Below, in pieces: positions 11,163-23,000 of a stretch of DNA of 64,000 nt. How positions within the stretch are numbered: the stretch's first letter is position 1; each line of letters starts with the position of its first letter. The notes under the pieces are model-generated. The model saw only the letters and a list, made by a program, of their open reading frames with translations. It was not told the origin of the DNA and made no database searches. The position numbers and the translations under genes are program-made. The DNA is from Pollenia angustigena. Lineage: Eukaryota > Arthropoda > Insecta > Diptera > Polleniidae. The stretch lies in assembly GCA_930367215.1 (NCBI GenBank), contig OV884056.1, positions 54,064,308-54,128,307 of the forward strand, in the 5' to 3' direction.

Positions 11163-11483
11163 TTAAGACAAAGTTTCCGTAAGTTCAATATGGTTTGCTT
11201 TATATGATTTACATGTATTCAAACATTTGCTTAATCCAACTTTAGCACATAATGGTTAGGCCTTAAAATTGCTATCAAAAAAGCATAAAACACCACAACA
11301 AATTTTAATGCTGATGTCGGTGGTGGGTATCAAAGATTCAGCACAGCCGAATATAACACTTTAACTTTTTTTTATACTTTGGTATAAAAATTGTATTCTA
11401 CAAAAAGGTTCTAAAATCTTCCGGATGTCAAATAAAATAAAGATAAAAACTGACAATAAATTTCTTTTCGTTTTCTATTAAAA

Positions 11484-14400
11484 ATGAATTCCAAAAAATT
11501 TGATGTAATTATATATGGGGCAAGCGGGTGTATGGGAAAATGTGTGGTGTTGCAGGCCATAGAAGTATTAAAGGATTACAAATGGGCGATAGCAGGAAGA
11601 TCAGAAGTAAAAACCAAGTTCCAAAAATAATATATATGTATGTAAATTAAAAAATTTTATATAACAGCATAAATTGCGATTAGTTTTGAGCGAAATTTCT
11701 TTAAAAACCGGACAAAACGTGGAAAGCATACCAATTTTTCTAGCAAATGCTCAAGATCTGGATAAACTCGAAATAATCGTATCAAAATGTAAGGTATGAT
11801 CTTGTAAAACAAAATATCCACATTCTGACTAGAAAAAAACTAAACTAGGTTCTAATAAATTGTTGTGGACCCTATCAATTGTTTGCTGAACAAATTTTGA
11901 CCACTTGTATCATTACGGGGACCCATTATGTGGACATGTCTAATGATCCATATTTTAATGAATTAATGGAGCTTAAATATCACGATAAAGCTAAAGAACG
12001 TAAAGTATTTGTTATTTCTTCCTGTGGCTTTCATAGTTTTCTCATAGAGACGGCAATAAATTTTTTGAAAGAAAATTTTAATGGTAATTTGCATATAGAA
12101 AAGAAGTTTAAAATAAATAATATAATATCAAAAAGTTGTTAGGTACTTTAAATAGTGTTGACGCTTTCATTCGCTACAATTTTAGCTATTATTTTTATTT
12201 TCCCTTGTATTCCATATGGTCTTCTACATCATGGTTGAGTTTATTATACACCTATGAGAAAATTGCGGATCTATCTGTTATCAGAGATCAACTAAGAGAG
12301 GATTTTATGCCATGTTTGTTACCAACACAAAAAATTGAGTATGTTGCTTACGCTGGTTAAAGACATACATATTAAAATGTTTTTTTTTTTAAATTTTACA
12401 GAGAACTTTATCACAGATCTAAATACCAGGAAAATGGAGTTATGGTACATTTCCCCTTTATTGATCAACAAACTGTTGAAAGAACTCAATATTTGTTTTA
12501 TAAGCGAGATAAGAAAAGGCCATTGCAATTCAGCCAATATATAGAGTTTCCGTAAGTATTATGCAAGAACATAAAAAGTATATACATAATAATATAATAT
12601 TATGTACTTATTATATACTTATATATGTACTTTAGAGCGACTCAAGTTGTATGGAAGCAAAATTCGTGCTCGATGTACCCTCCTAAAAATGAACCTTGGA
12701 CTTTTTTAAGATGACATTTTAAATATTTCGGCTCCAGCTTTGACCTCTCGTGAGCTGGACCTGTTTGAAAAAGGGTCTATTTTTGCATATTTTTTTAATT
12801 TGAGAATCTGTTTCCTTACCAACATATACTAATTGGGTATCATAAAAAAGGTTTTTTTAAGGCGCGTCCAAGTGTATATACAATTTGTCCAAGGACGATC
12901 ATCCACGTCCTTCTTTTTAAGGATTTTCTGTAAAAAAAAAGATTTTTGAATTTTTTGTTCGGGGTTGTTTGTAATAAAAATGCCAAATTAACATATTTTA
13001 ATCTTTAGTCGATTTAAGTAAATACGTGTCTCAGCTTTTTTTTTGAAATTCGTGCTAGTTCGCGTTTTGACAAAAATGCAATGGGGTGGTTACCATTGGT
13101 TTTAATTAGGGCAATATGGGTATCAAACTTTTTCTTTTGCCAAGTACATCATCTTTGTATGTAAATAATATAGATTTTTGCAATTAGATGCATTTTACAC
13201 CGTGCTCTGGAATATATATAAATGCAATTTTTTAGTATCTCTAATATGATAGCGGATTTAGTTTCTAGATCATGTATGGATGAAAATAGGACTAAAGAAA
13301 GAAAAAAAGAACTAATCCACGACTTAAATTTTTTTTAATTTGCAAAAAAAATATGCCGCCAAAAAGTCGTGGATCATTTCTTTTTTTCTTTCTTTAGTCC
13401 TATTTTCATCCATACATGATCTAGAAACTAAATCCAGTATCATATTAGAGTTACTACAAAATTGCATTTATATATATTCCAGAGCACCGTGTAAAATGCA
13501 TCTAATTTGCAAAAATCTATATTATTTACATACAAAGATGATGTACTTGGCAAAAGAAAAAGTTTGATACCCATATTGCCCTATTTAAAACGAAGGGTTA
13601 CCACCCCATTGCATTTTTGGCAAAACGCGAACTAGCAAGAATTTAAAAAAAAGCTGAGAAACGTATTTATTTAAATCGGCTAAAGATTAAAATATGTTAA
13701 TTTGGCATTTTTATTACAAACAACCCCGAACAAAAAATTCAAAAACCGTTTTTTTTACAGAAAATCCTTTTAAAAATGGACATAGATGATAGACCTTGGA
13801 CAAATTGCATATACAGTTGGACACACCTTAAAAAAACCTTTCTTATGATACCCAATTTGTATATGTTGGTAAGGAAACAGATTCTCAAATTAACAAAACA
13901 TGCAAAAATATACCCTTTTTCAAACTGGTCCAGCTCACGAGAGGACAAAGCTGGAGCCGAAATATTTAAAATGTCATCTTAAAAAAGTCCAAGGTTCATT
14001 TTTAGGAGGGTACATCGAGTACTTTTTTTGGTGAGTCGCTCTAATGTACTTATGTATGTATAAAGATACCGGAATTGTTTTTTAAGAAAAATCTTGTTAG
14101 TCTTTTCTTTTCTGTTTCCTTTTAAAGTTGCCAATATTTAGCAATCTGTTTTAACTGCTATGGGGTATTCGGACATGTTCTAGAAATCGAAATGAAGTAA
14201 ATTTTAAATCTAACACGATTATTAGTTAATTTTTTAAAAAATGTCCGCAGTTTTTCCAGGTATTAATAGTTGTTCTTGTAGAAATAACTGGCACTCAAAG
14301 AACAAAATATATAAAAAGGAATATTTTTATGAACTTTTATGACATTATCGGTTTTTTAATTTGTTCAAATTAAAATTCACTTCATTTCGATTTCGAAACA

Positions 14401-16326
14401 ACATAGGTGTTTACATTGCATTGTTAGTGTTTACGGCTTAAAATGGCAACCGTTCTTAGCAAAACACTAACAAATCAAAACAAATACAATTTATAAAGAC
14501 AAACTTGTACTCAGCTGTTAAATTGAAAGTAATATTGCCAAACAAATGGAAAGGTGAAATTGAAAGCAATCTCGTGGTCAATTTAAAAAGTGTGAGTGGG
14601 TTAGTAAAAAAGGTAGAGTGTATTGCAAATTGAAAGGAATTGAAAGGCAAAACTCGATCGTGTGGCCCTCAAGCAACTGAACTGGCAAACTGCTTTATTT
14701 TGATTTTCTTGCGAAAACAATAAAACAATGTATTTTTATTATTTCTTTACTCACAACTACAACTAATTTTGGGAAAATTCCAACCAATTGTTGTGGGTTA
14801 TTGCTGTTATTTTATTTAAGCTTTGATATCGTTGCAAATATAACTATTTGAGTGTTTGTAATCCTCATTCACTCTGCATTTTTGTTTGCTAATATCTTTG
14901 GCGTTTCTAAAAATAATTTTGGGAGAACGTTTCCTGAAGATCTGGCCCAAGGTGAATTAACTACATGTGGTGTCGAAACGGCATCTGATTTTGACAGTTC
15001 GAGCTTATCTGTTTTGATTTGTTAGTGTTTTGCCAAGAATGGTAAACATTTCGAGCTATAAACACTAACAATGCAACGTAAAAAACCCTATGGTGCTTAT
15101 GTTGTTTTTGGATTGTTGTAGTTCCGACACCACCTGTAGTTGAATTCGCCTTGATCGAGCCTAAGCAACCACTGAAATGCGCATAGAAACTGGCTTATCC
15201 CCCAACAAAAAATTTCATTGTTTTTATCTAAAATAGAAATTGGGAATTAAGCACGAAAAACAAAATCTAATGTGCTCTTTTTAAATGACAGGCAGGCAAG
15301 TGATTGTGTAGTCAAATTTATATAAAAAGCACTCAGTTTTTTGAGAGATTTTCATATAAATGTTACTACACAATCACTTGCCTGTTATTTAGAAACTGCA
15401 CATTATTAATAATTGAACATTTTTCATAAAAATACCTCAAAATATAACGAAAATTTTCTATAAAAATTTCGAAGTACTATCAAAAACTATCTATAGGTAA
15501 TTTGAGTAACTTAACCTTGTACCGCATACAACGCCATATGTGGTATTAAAGAATTTCAAAAAAAAAATTTTTTTGAAGTACATACGTACTCAAAAAAGTA
15601 CCAAAAATTGTTAATAGAAAGTTTCTAAGAAAATACAATATAATAGTCTGGTAGTGTATAAAGTTATTTCTGAAAAATTGAAAGGAATAGGACTATTACA
15701 AAAAAGCTTTATAAAATACATAACAAAAATTTAGCTCATAGAATAAATTCGAAGAAATGAAAAATGTTGAATATAATATAAAATTTAAATTTTTATTTTT
15801 AATTCCGTTTAGCTCCTATTTCTGGGCTATTCTTTTTATAATATGGTGCCTATTAATATCCATTCTGGCTCAGTTCGAGAGAACCCGTAATTTGTTAAGC
15901 AAACATCCCAGATTATTTTCCATTGGAATGTTTTCCTCTAATGTATCAAATCCTTATCTCTTAGAAATGTCTTCATATAAAATAAAAATGTGTGCTAAAG
16001 GTTGGTCTGGTACAGCAATGTATCCCACTCCAAATATAAGTGATAATTCTGTATTAAATCGCCGTTTGAATATTGAGGTTAGCGGTGAAAATCCTTTCTA
16101 TGGTTGCGGTTGTGCTTCTTTGCTTATAAGTGCTAGGACTATATTAGAGGAACGCCACAAAATGCCAAAAAAGTATGCTTTTATTTATTTTTAAAAGTTT
16201 TGCAGGATAATTTTAACTTTTGTTTTAAGAGGCGGAGTATTTTCTCCCGGATATGCTTTTCATAATACCAAAATTTTGGAAAAATTTCAAAATTTTACAA
16301 ATTATTTGCGTATAAGAGTTTTATGA
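11484..16326 (+). CDS. Saccharopine dehydrogenase-like oxidoreductase (SCCPDH family)
   Basis: Seven exons read through by splice phase: 11484-11606, 11668-11793, 11849-12083, 12143-12338, 12402-12551, 15813-16172, 16230-16326; all introns are GT...AG and the frame closes at TGA, giving 428 aa, the family's usual size (about 430). The amino end has the Rossmann dinucleotide-binding segment FDVIIYGASGCMGK, then SIPIFLANAQD, INCCGPYQLF, HYVDMSND, SSCGFHSF, and near the end GGVFSPGYAFHNTKI. A hydrophobic stretch (residues about 245-265, FWAILFIIWCLLISIL) matches the membrane-association region of SCCPDH. The family are NAD(P)-binding oxidoreductases of unproven substrate, distinct from true lysine-degrading saccharopine dehydrogenase. 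Odd points: the Rossmann loop reads GASGCMG rather than the usual GATGFTG, and intron 5 is 3261 bp because mobile elements fill it. Polyadenylation signals AATAAA lie at 16445-16454. Several Drosophila paralogues exist, so I give no symbol. Confidence 0.93.
12633..14043. mobile_element. 1.4-kb foldback element (hAT-like), in intron 5 of the oxidoreductase gene
   Basis: Two arms of about 700 bp are inverted copies of each other almost without a spacer; the axis is near 13343. Ends are TAGAGCGACTC and GAGTCGCTCTA, flanked by an exact 8-bp duplication ATGTACTT (12625-12632 and 14044-14051). TAGAG plus 8 bp fits hAT. No transposase frame. Arms differ by scattered substitutions and small gaps, so some time has passed since insertion. 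Confidence 0.85.
14402..15115. repeat. Inverted pair of ~85-bp segments
   Basis: The segment GCATTGTTAGTGTTTACGGC ... CAAAACACTAACAAATCAAAAC at 14418-14480 recurs inverted at 15015-15085. The right arm lies inside the element at 14948-15153, so the left arm probably belongs to a broken relative of that element. Confidence 0.5.
14948..15153. mobile_element. hAT-like MITE with CAAGGYGAATT ends
   Basis: Ends CAAGGTGAATTAACTACATG and, inverted, CAAGGCGAATTCAACTACAG. Flanks are ATCTGGCC (14940-14947) and ATCGAGCC (15154-15161), a mutated 8-bp duplication. An unoccupied relative at 63190-63215 reads, inverted, with a single ATCTGGCC running straight into TAAGCAAC, which supports the insertion point. 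Related elements: 16942-17654, 35098-35317, 36237-36433. Confidence 0.8.
15286..15388. repeat. Small palindromic element
   Basis: GGCAAGTGATTGTGTAGT near the left and ACTACACAATCACTTGCC near the right form an inverted repeat of about 100 bp overall, in the last part of intron 5. Confidence 0.55.
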
Positions 16327-16941
16327 AGCTGTCGTATTATGAAATATGTGAATTGGAAAGAACTAACAAAATATCTGTTGCAGATTTGAAATGAAATGAT
16401 TTTAATTTTTAAGAAATTTTTAAAATTTTCATGTGTATTAAATTAATAAATAAAACTATTTGCTGATGAACCACAAACAACAGAGAAAAACTACTAATTT
16501 TAAACGCTTAAAAAGCTTAAACGACAAAAACACATTTTTACAAGAGAAGGTTTTTTTTATTTTATTTCATAAAAATTTTGTATGAAGCCTGGCGCTTAAG
16601 CTACAATTGTTTTTGCTATAAAATCGTAACGGTACCTTATGTGACCATGACATTTTAGGAGATGATGAAGTGTTGCCAATAAATTAATTTAAAAAAAAAA
16701 CGAAAATTAAAAATGATGTCGCTTAAGCTATTTTTGGGGTAAGGGCTCGATATGAATGCTGATTAATAGATTTGCTGGTTTAAACACATTTAAAGCCAAA
16801 AAGGGAGTTTAACTTGCACTGATTTATTTGCCCAAATAGTATTAAATGTAAAGCATAAAACGTACATAAAACAGAAGCGGAGCTAGCAAAAGATGCAGCA
16901 ATAAGGCAACAAGTGAGGTAGCATTATAAGATGCAATAGAA

Positions 16942-17654
16942 CAAGGCGAATTCATGTAAACGGTGGTGGCGATGCTACAACAAGTACAACACCAAAAACA
17001 CATCACTAGTGGTTTTCACCCTTGATAGTAAAGTCCCTTGTAGAACTTGTAAATCTTATTAATTAAGTTGAAGTACTAAGATTTACAACACGGCGACACC
17101 AAATGTATTAGACTAAAATTTACTAGGCTGTGGTTGAAAAATCCAACAAAAACCTGTAGTAAACACGTTTGTTAAATAACCCAGAATAAAACAGTTGAAG
17201 AAACGTTATCTGTCTCTCTCCCTCACTCAGCAACTTCTTTAATCAACAATACTTACGAAAAAGTCACTCACTCTTTGTAGTATAAAATCGTATTAAGTTA
17301 AAAAGACTTAATACAAAGGGAGAAAACCGCTATTTTATTTTATTTGTTGCTTTCGTTGGTCGATATGTCAAAAACATAAGTAAAGCTTCGTGCAGACGAT
17401 GGTTAGATCTTACAATGTTGTCATTAAAATTGCCTAAAAATGTCTTGCAACTGTGTGAACATTGTAAGCTCGTTTTCATTTGGAAGATGTGTAAAATTAA
17501 TGCATCTGACAATGGCACTATTGTCAGAAAAATGACAACATTGTAAGATCTGACCATCGTCTGTACGAAGCTTAACTTTTGACATTCCTCTCTCTAACTA
17601 CGAAAAAAAGCACATCTGTGTTTTCAACGCCACCTGAAAAATGAATTCGCCTTG
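16942..17654. mobile_element. hAT-like MITE, 8-bp target duplication CAATAGAA
   Basis: 713 bp with ends CAAGGCGAATTCATG and, inverted, CAAGGCGAATTCATTTTTCA; the exact duplication CAATAGAA flanks it (16934-16941, 17655-17662). It lies 600 bp downstream of the oxidoreductase gene; the stretch between holds only AT-rich sequence and the gene's polyadenylation signals. It contains the nested element at 17384-17572. Confidence 0.82.
17384..17572. mobile_element. Harbinger-like MITE nested in the hAT-like MITE
   Basis: Ends AGCTTCGTGCAGACGATGG and, inverted, AGCTTCGTACAGACGATGG, flanked by TAA at 17381-17383 and 17573-17575. The inverted repeats continue about 45 bp (AGATCTTACAATGTTGTCATT). Confidence 0.8.
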
Positions 17655-17739
17655 CAATAGAAGAAGAAAAAAATTGCATTCTACTTTGAACGTCTTACAG
17701 GGAAAACACTTCCTAACATTCAAATGCAGAATCCAACAA

Positions 17740-18080
17740 GAGAAGTTCAAATCACTATGTCCGTCCGTCTGACCGTGAAATGGGTTTCCGAAAACCCCAG
17801 TTATTATGGGTCAAGGTGTTTATATATTTATATCACATATAGTCCGGAATTGTTTGCATTTGAAAATCAGCCTGATCGGTCCACAAATGGCTGAGATACA
17901 TATAAACAAAAAACCACAATTGCCTCTAATTTTATAAATTCCTTGTTGTTATTGTTGTTTTTTATGTATATCTGGAGAACAGCAAGAGCCAATGCTTCGA
18001 AATTAGTTGAAAGCATTTCGTTTGTCAATTGACAACATCCGACAATATGTGGGCGGAAGTGGAGAAGTGGACGTGACAAA
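17740..18080 (-). repeat. Fragment of dispersed repeat family C
   Basis: Carries TCCGTCCGTCTGACCG, a GGGTTTCCGAAAACCCC hairpin, ATCGGTCCACAAATGGCTGAG and TATATCTGGAGAACAGCAAGAGCC; the last two match, inverted, the complete-looking copy at 18555-19803. Confidence 0.6.
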
Positions 18081-18554
18081 AAATAGAATTATTTATATCT
18101 TAAGAACGGCATTTATATAACTTTCTATTCTTATTGCACCATGGTGAAGGGCTATGACGAATATAGCAATGGTAATTTGCGTTTTTAGATCACTTTGTTG
18201 CTCCGTTAAATACTTATTTCATTGCTATCCAAACTACTACATAAAAGTTAAATTATCGAAGTAGAATAAAAAAATGCAGTATGCAAATCAAGCAAATAAT
18301 TTGATTTTGAACTACTGGTCTATTGGTAGTTTAAGCTTTATAATTATTGCTCCATTTCGAATTTTCAATATAAAGCAAAAGTAAAAAAATTAATAAAGAT
18401 ATTCCCGTCAAAAGTTCCAACTTTGCTTTTTTGCAATAGTGCACGTTGTTTCAATATTAAGCAAAAGTAAAAAAATTAATAAAGATATTCCCGTCAAAAG
18501 TTCCAATTTTGCTGTTTTGCAATAGTGCAAATTTTGACGTGAGTACCTTTAATA

Positions 18555-19803
18555 ACTAAACAAGTAAGAGTGCTATATTCCGCTGTGCCGCATCTTATAT
18601 ACCCTTCACCATTGTGCAAGTAGAATAGAGAGCAACTAAATAATTTTTACATATACATATACTTACATACATATTAACAATACTTAAAACTTCATTATAA
18701 ATGATGTTTAAAAAGCGAAAACTGGTAAATATTTTTTTTAAATCGTTTTTAGTTTCTATTTATTAAAATTATTTCGTTAAATATATGAAATAATAAAGAA
18801 GGGTGATAACGAAAATCATATTGGGCATTATGCTAGTATATGTAAACAAATACGAAGGGGGGGTGAGGGGATTGGAAGAAGAGACGACAACCGGATTTGA
18901 ACTTCGCTTTGCATAAGGACCCAGAATATATATACTTTATAGGGTTTAGGACCTTCGGTGAAGGGTATAAAAAACAAACTTAATTATAAAAAGAGTAATT
19001 TTTGGGATTTCAGTATTTTGGTCATAACTCTGCTATTTCTTAACCGATTTGACAGATTTATATACCAACGTGTTAAAAAAGAAATTTGCCAGTTATTTTG
19101 GCGATAAAACTTGGACTCGGGAAGATCTATGGTTCCTGAAAATGGGTATTTTTCAAAAAAAAATTCATATTTTGGTCATAACTTTTTCGTATCTGAACCG
19201 ATTTTCCCGAGTTTTTCAGAAAATATTTTCTATTAAAAATTTCCGATCTTCTGATAAATAAGGCGTAACCATACGTCATATTACAGTCAAAAAATTCAGG
19301 TTTTTATACAATTTTAAATACTTTTTGTATGAGAGGTACCACGCCAACATTTTGTAGGATGGTGTATATTTATAACCTAAATGTTTGTACCTAATTTTAA
19401 AGCTTTGGCTCTTGCCGTTCTCCAGATATACAGAAAAAAGTAATAAAAATACAACAACCACAAGGGATTTTTTGGAAAAGTTAGAGGCAGTCGTGGTTTT
19501 TTGGTCATATCTCAGCCATTGTTGGACCGATCTGGCTGAATTTTAATAGCAAGAAATGGTGGACTATATGTGACATAAATGTAAAACAACGTAGTCGCTA
19601 TCATGTCTGGAGTCTCCGGAAAACACATATCAAACGTAAGACGGACAGACGGACGGACGGACGGATATCGTTAAATCAACTTCTCTCCTCATAAGGACCC
19701 AGAATATATATACTTTATAGGGTCTAAGATCAATATTGTAGAAATTACAAACGGAATGACAAACTTATATATACCCTTTTCCACCTGTGGTGAAGGGTAT
19801 AAT
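18555..19803 (+). repeat. Dispersed repeat family C (DINE-1/Helentron-like), near complete
   Basis: Starts CAAGTAAGAGTGCTATATTC then GCTGTGCCGCATC and ACCCTTCACCATTG; ends with ACGGACAGACGGACGGACGG, CCAGAATATATATACTTTAT, and the ACCC...CCACCTGTGGTGAAGGGT hairpin. Start and end words are shared with family A, so A and C are relatives with different middles. A GATTTTTTGG/CATAACTC-type motif repeats inside about 120-180 bp apart. Confidence 0.65.
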
Positions 19804-20037
19804 AACTACAAAGCATTTTAATGCTATAACTACTACGGCTACAGAATATTTTTGGTAGAAGTAGTTAAAGCATTAAAATTGATTGTAATTGTAGCATTTG
19901 AAACACTGTTTAAATGTATTAAATTGTTTTTAATTCGTTTTTAAAATGATATTAACTATATTTACAAAGATTTGTCTGTCTATAATTTAGATATTGAAAT
20001 TAATTACCGAAAATATTTGACTCAACAGTTTAATAAA

Positions 20038-23000
20038 ATGTTTAAGAGAAATAAGTTTATGTTATTATTGTGCTTTATAATTTTGTACAAAATCACGGTA
20101 AAATTGTGTTATTATAATTAAAGTTTTATTTTTTTATTTACTAAAATTGTGTTTTATTTTTCAAAAACGCTCATTTAAGGAGTCATCCGTATTAAAATAT
20201 TCTAATTTTAAATGTGAAAACTTAAAAAATGCCAAAGATTTTTGCCATGTTGAAGATTGTCGTTTGAGGGCGGTAAAGAGAAATTATGCAGAATTATTTT
20301 TTAAATTGGCACTTTACAAATTGCCTATTACTAATATTACGGTAAATAATTATTAATTTATTGGAAAAACGATTTTATTAATTAATTTTATAATTAATTT
20401 TAATAGAATTAACAAAAATCTAACGATTTTCAAATTGATTCAGAAAGTTGTTTAAATAGAAAATCCTTAGTTTATGTAAATAATCGCTAGTTAAACTATA
20501 GTTTATTGTAGAAAACTTAACTTTAAACAAGTAAGAAAGTATAGTTCTTCAAGACTGACAGTTTTTTCAAGAGTGTACTCTATTTGGGGCCCATTGACAA
20601 TCATGGACCCGCCAAAACAAAATTATGTTTTGCGATTTAAAATTTATCTACCTTTTAAGTGTTTTTTTTTTTTTTTTGTCTGAACGTGATTTTGAGAGTG
20701 GGCTTATAAGGGGCCTAATACAAAATAACAGGACATAGATCCTATTATTAAATAAATTGTCGTCAAAATTTTAAGACGATACTGCCATTTTTAGGGAAGT
20801 TATGACATGTGTATGTGTATATAAGCTTTGGTCAATGATGGACGAATTTAAATAAAATTTGGTATACTTCCTCCTATTGGCAATTGAAATAAGTAAATAA
20901 TAAATTAAAATATGAAATATGCAACGCACGATGTTAATTGTAAATTATGATATGTGTGAAAAAAATATCGTCCAAATGCTCAACACTCCTTCGTTGGTAT
21001 ACCTCTATCCGATGGTCCATATTTTCCATGACTCTGAGACATAATTGAGGTTCATTGTCGATAATTGAATTGTTCTTGGCTTGGAAAGAAGCCCAACGGT
21101 GTCAAAATACATGATCTTTGCGAAGTCAACATTCACTTCTGTCTTATTAACGTAGCTTGAAATAGTCAGTAGGCTTCAGCTCTTGAGTCAACTGAACCTT
21201 GTTAGCGTAAAAAATCAAATCTTTATTCAAAATTCGCATCAGTGATGTTCGTGAGATGTTCAATTATTGGTTACGACGAGTCATGGTTGACGGCTCTACT
21301 GTCACACTATTGCCAACAACAGCAATGTTTTCCGCAGAAGTAACTGGGCAAGCATGCACAGGTGTTTTCACATTTCAAAATAAGATCACCTTGTATGAAT
21401 TCGCCTTGTGATTAAGAGTACCAGATTGTCATTTTGATTTCGTACCGAAACTTAATTCGCATTGTAATAGAGAGTTAACCCCCTTTGATTTGGAAGAAAT
21501 GCCTATCACGTGGAGTAGAGTACCAAATCTATCCATCACTGTCACGGAATTTTGAATGGCGAAAATTGAACAAAATTTCATTATTTTTGACAAAATCAAA
21601 TACTCTTTCCTCTTCAAACTGTACTAAATTTTGAAATTGTGTTAAATTAGTTTTTATTTAATTGGAAAACACGATTTTAATAAATGCCGTATAATGCAGA
21701 TTCGCCTTAAGCCTTTATTTTTGATATAACGCTATATCGCGAAAACTAGAGCGATAAAAAATTAACTGTCTATTTTTAGAAAATGAAAACAAAATTTCGT
21801 GTTAGAAATTATTTTGAAAACAACATATTTTGATATTTAACTGTTGATTTTAATATTAACTCTGACGAGTAATTTAGTTTTAATTTTCGAAAAACAGGCA
21901 TTAAATTGGGCTTTCTAGCTATAGCAGATGGTTGTTGTTTTTTTTTTTTTTTTGCTTTCCAATTGCGGTATTTTGTTGCGGCTTTCAATAGTAACAGTCA
22001 TAATAATATCATCAAGATTATTGACTGTTGCACGCCGATAAACATTAGTTAGCAATAATACGAAGCGCTCAGTATTTCTGGATCACGTAGTGGTGGGTCC
22101 TCAAATTTTATGTACTCTAACAAATGCTCGTAGGGGATGTCTGCAGCGAACGCCTACATAGACAAAATACTGTCATCGTATGTATAAGTCGATCATCAAA
22201 TACAATCAAAATTTATAGAAGTTTCGACGAGTCGCAAAGGTTTCTTCGAAAATACAGAGCATGCTTTTGCATACAAATGTAATGCATGATTTAAGAAGAA
22301 AAATAGTTTCTTCGGAAATTTTCTTAGAATTTTGCGCCGAATACGTTTCAACTATATATATACATATGCTTTGTTAAATTTTTTGGCACCGAGTAAATAG
22401 GCCCGCTCTAATGTATACACTTTCTTTGTAACTATTTATGGAGAGGGTATTATGAATTTGTGCTGATGTGTGTAACACCTTAAAACATTGGTGCTAGACC
22501 CACTTTATAGTATACTGATGAAAAATCACTTTTTGAGTCGATCTAACTATGTCCGTCCGTCTATGTCTGTCCGGCTGGCAGGCTGACTGTCCATTTAACC
22601 TTTGTGCGCAATTTGAAGATAATTTGATGAAATTTGGTACATATGTTCTAATTGGCACAAGGACCAAGCCTAAGCGAATCGGTCTATAATTGCATATAAC
22701 CCCCATACCAGCTGCTTTCCGGAAAAGAGGGTTTGCGCCCACTATCTAACCAATTCAATTCAAAAAAATAGGACCACGAGGGGAGATAGGGAGCAATGTT
22801 TGCCTCTCCGAAACTATCCAACCTTTTTTTATGAAATTTAAAACCAAGATCGATCCCTATTCATATAGCCATATACCCTCGAAACTTATTTTTAAATACT
22901 ATGGTGTGGGGTATCATATGGACGGGCATGACCGACTATACTTTCTTACTTGTTTTCATTTCCTTTTAAACAATTTTCAAACTTTTTCCAGATTCAATTA

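Larger units (their letters stand above)
6848..11370 (-). repeat. Dispersed repeat family A (DINE-1/Helentron-like), split by later insertions
   Basis: Begins (in reverse orientation) with the ACCCTC...GAGGGT hairpin around 6850-6890, then the CCATAAAGTATATA and GTCCGTCTGT stretch, and after a 2.6-kb insertion resumes at 9638 (CACGCTCACTTTCGAAAA), runs through a roughly 152-bp tandem array and ends near 11370 with GATTCAGCACAGCCGAATAT. The same parts in the opposite orientation form the uninterrupted copy at 53890-55312. The layout (short hairpin end, microsatellite-like CCGTCTGTC core, tandem blocks) resembles insect DINE-1/Helentron repeats; that assignment is inference. Confidence 0.7.

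Noticed and set aside
16205..16229. Alternative splice acceptor TTTTGCAG at 16199-16205 for the last exon of the oxidoreductase gene
   Set aside because: Using it gives a stop before GGVFSPGYAF; the acceptor at 16228-16229 keeps the phase and the conserved carboxy end.
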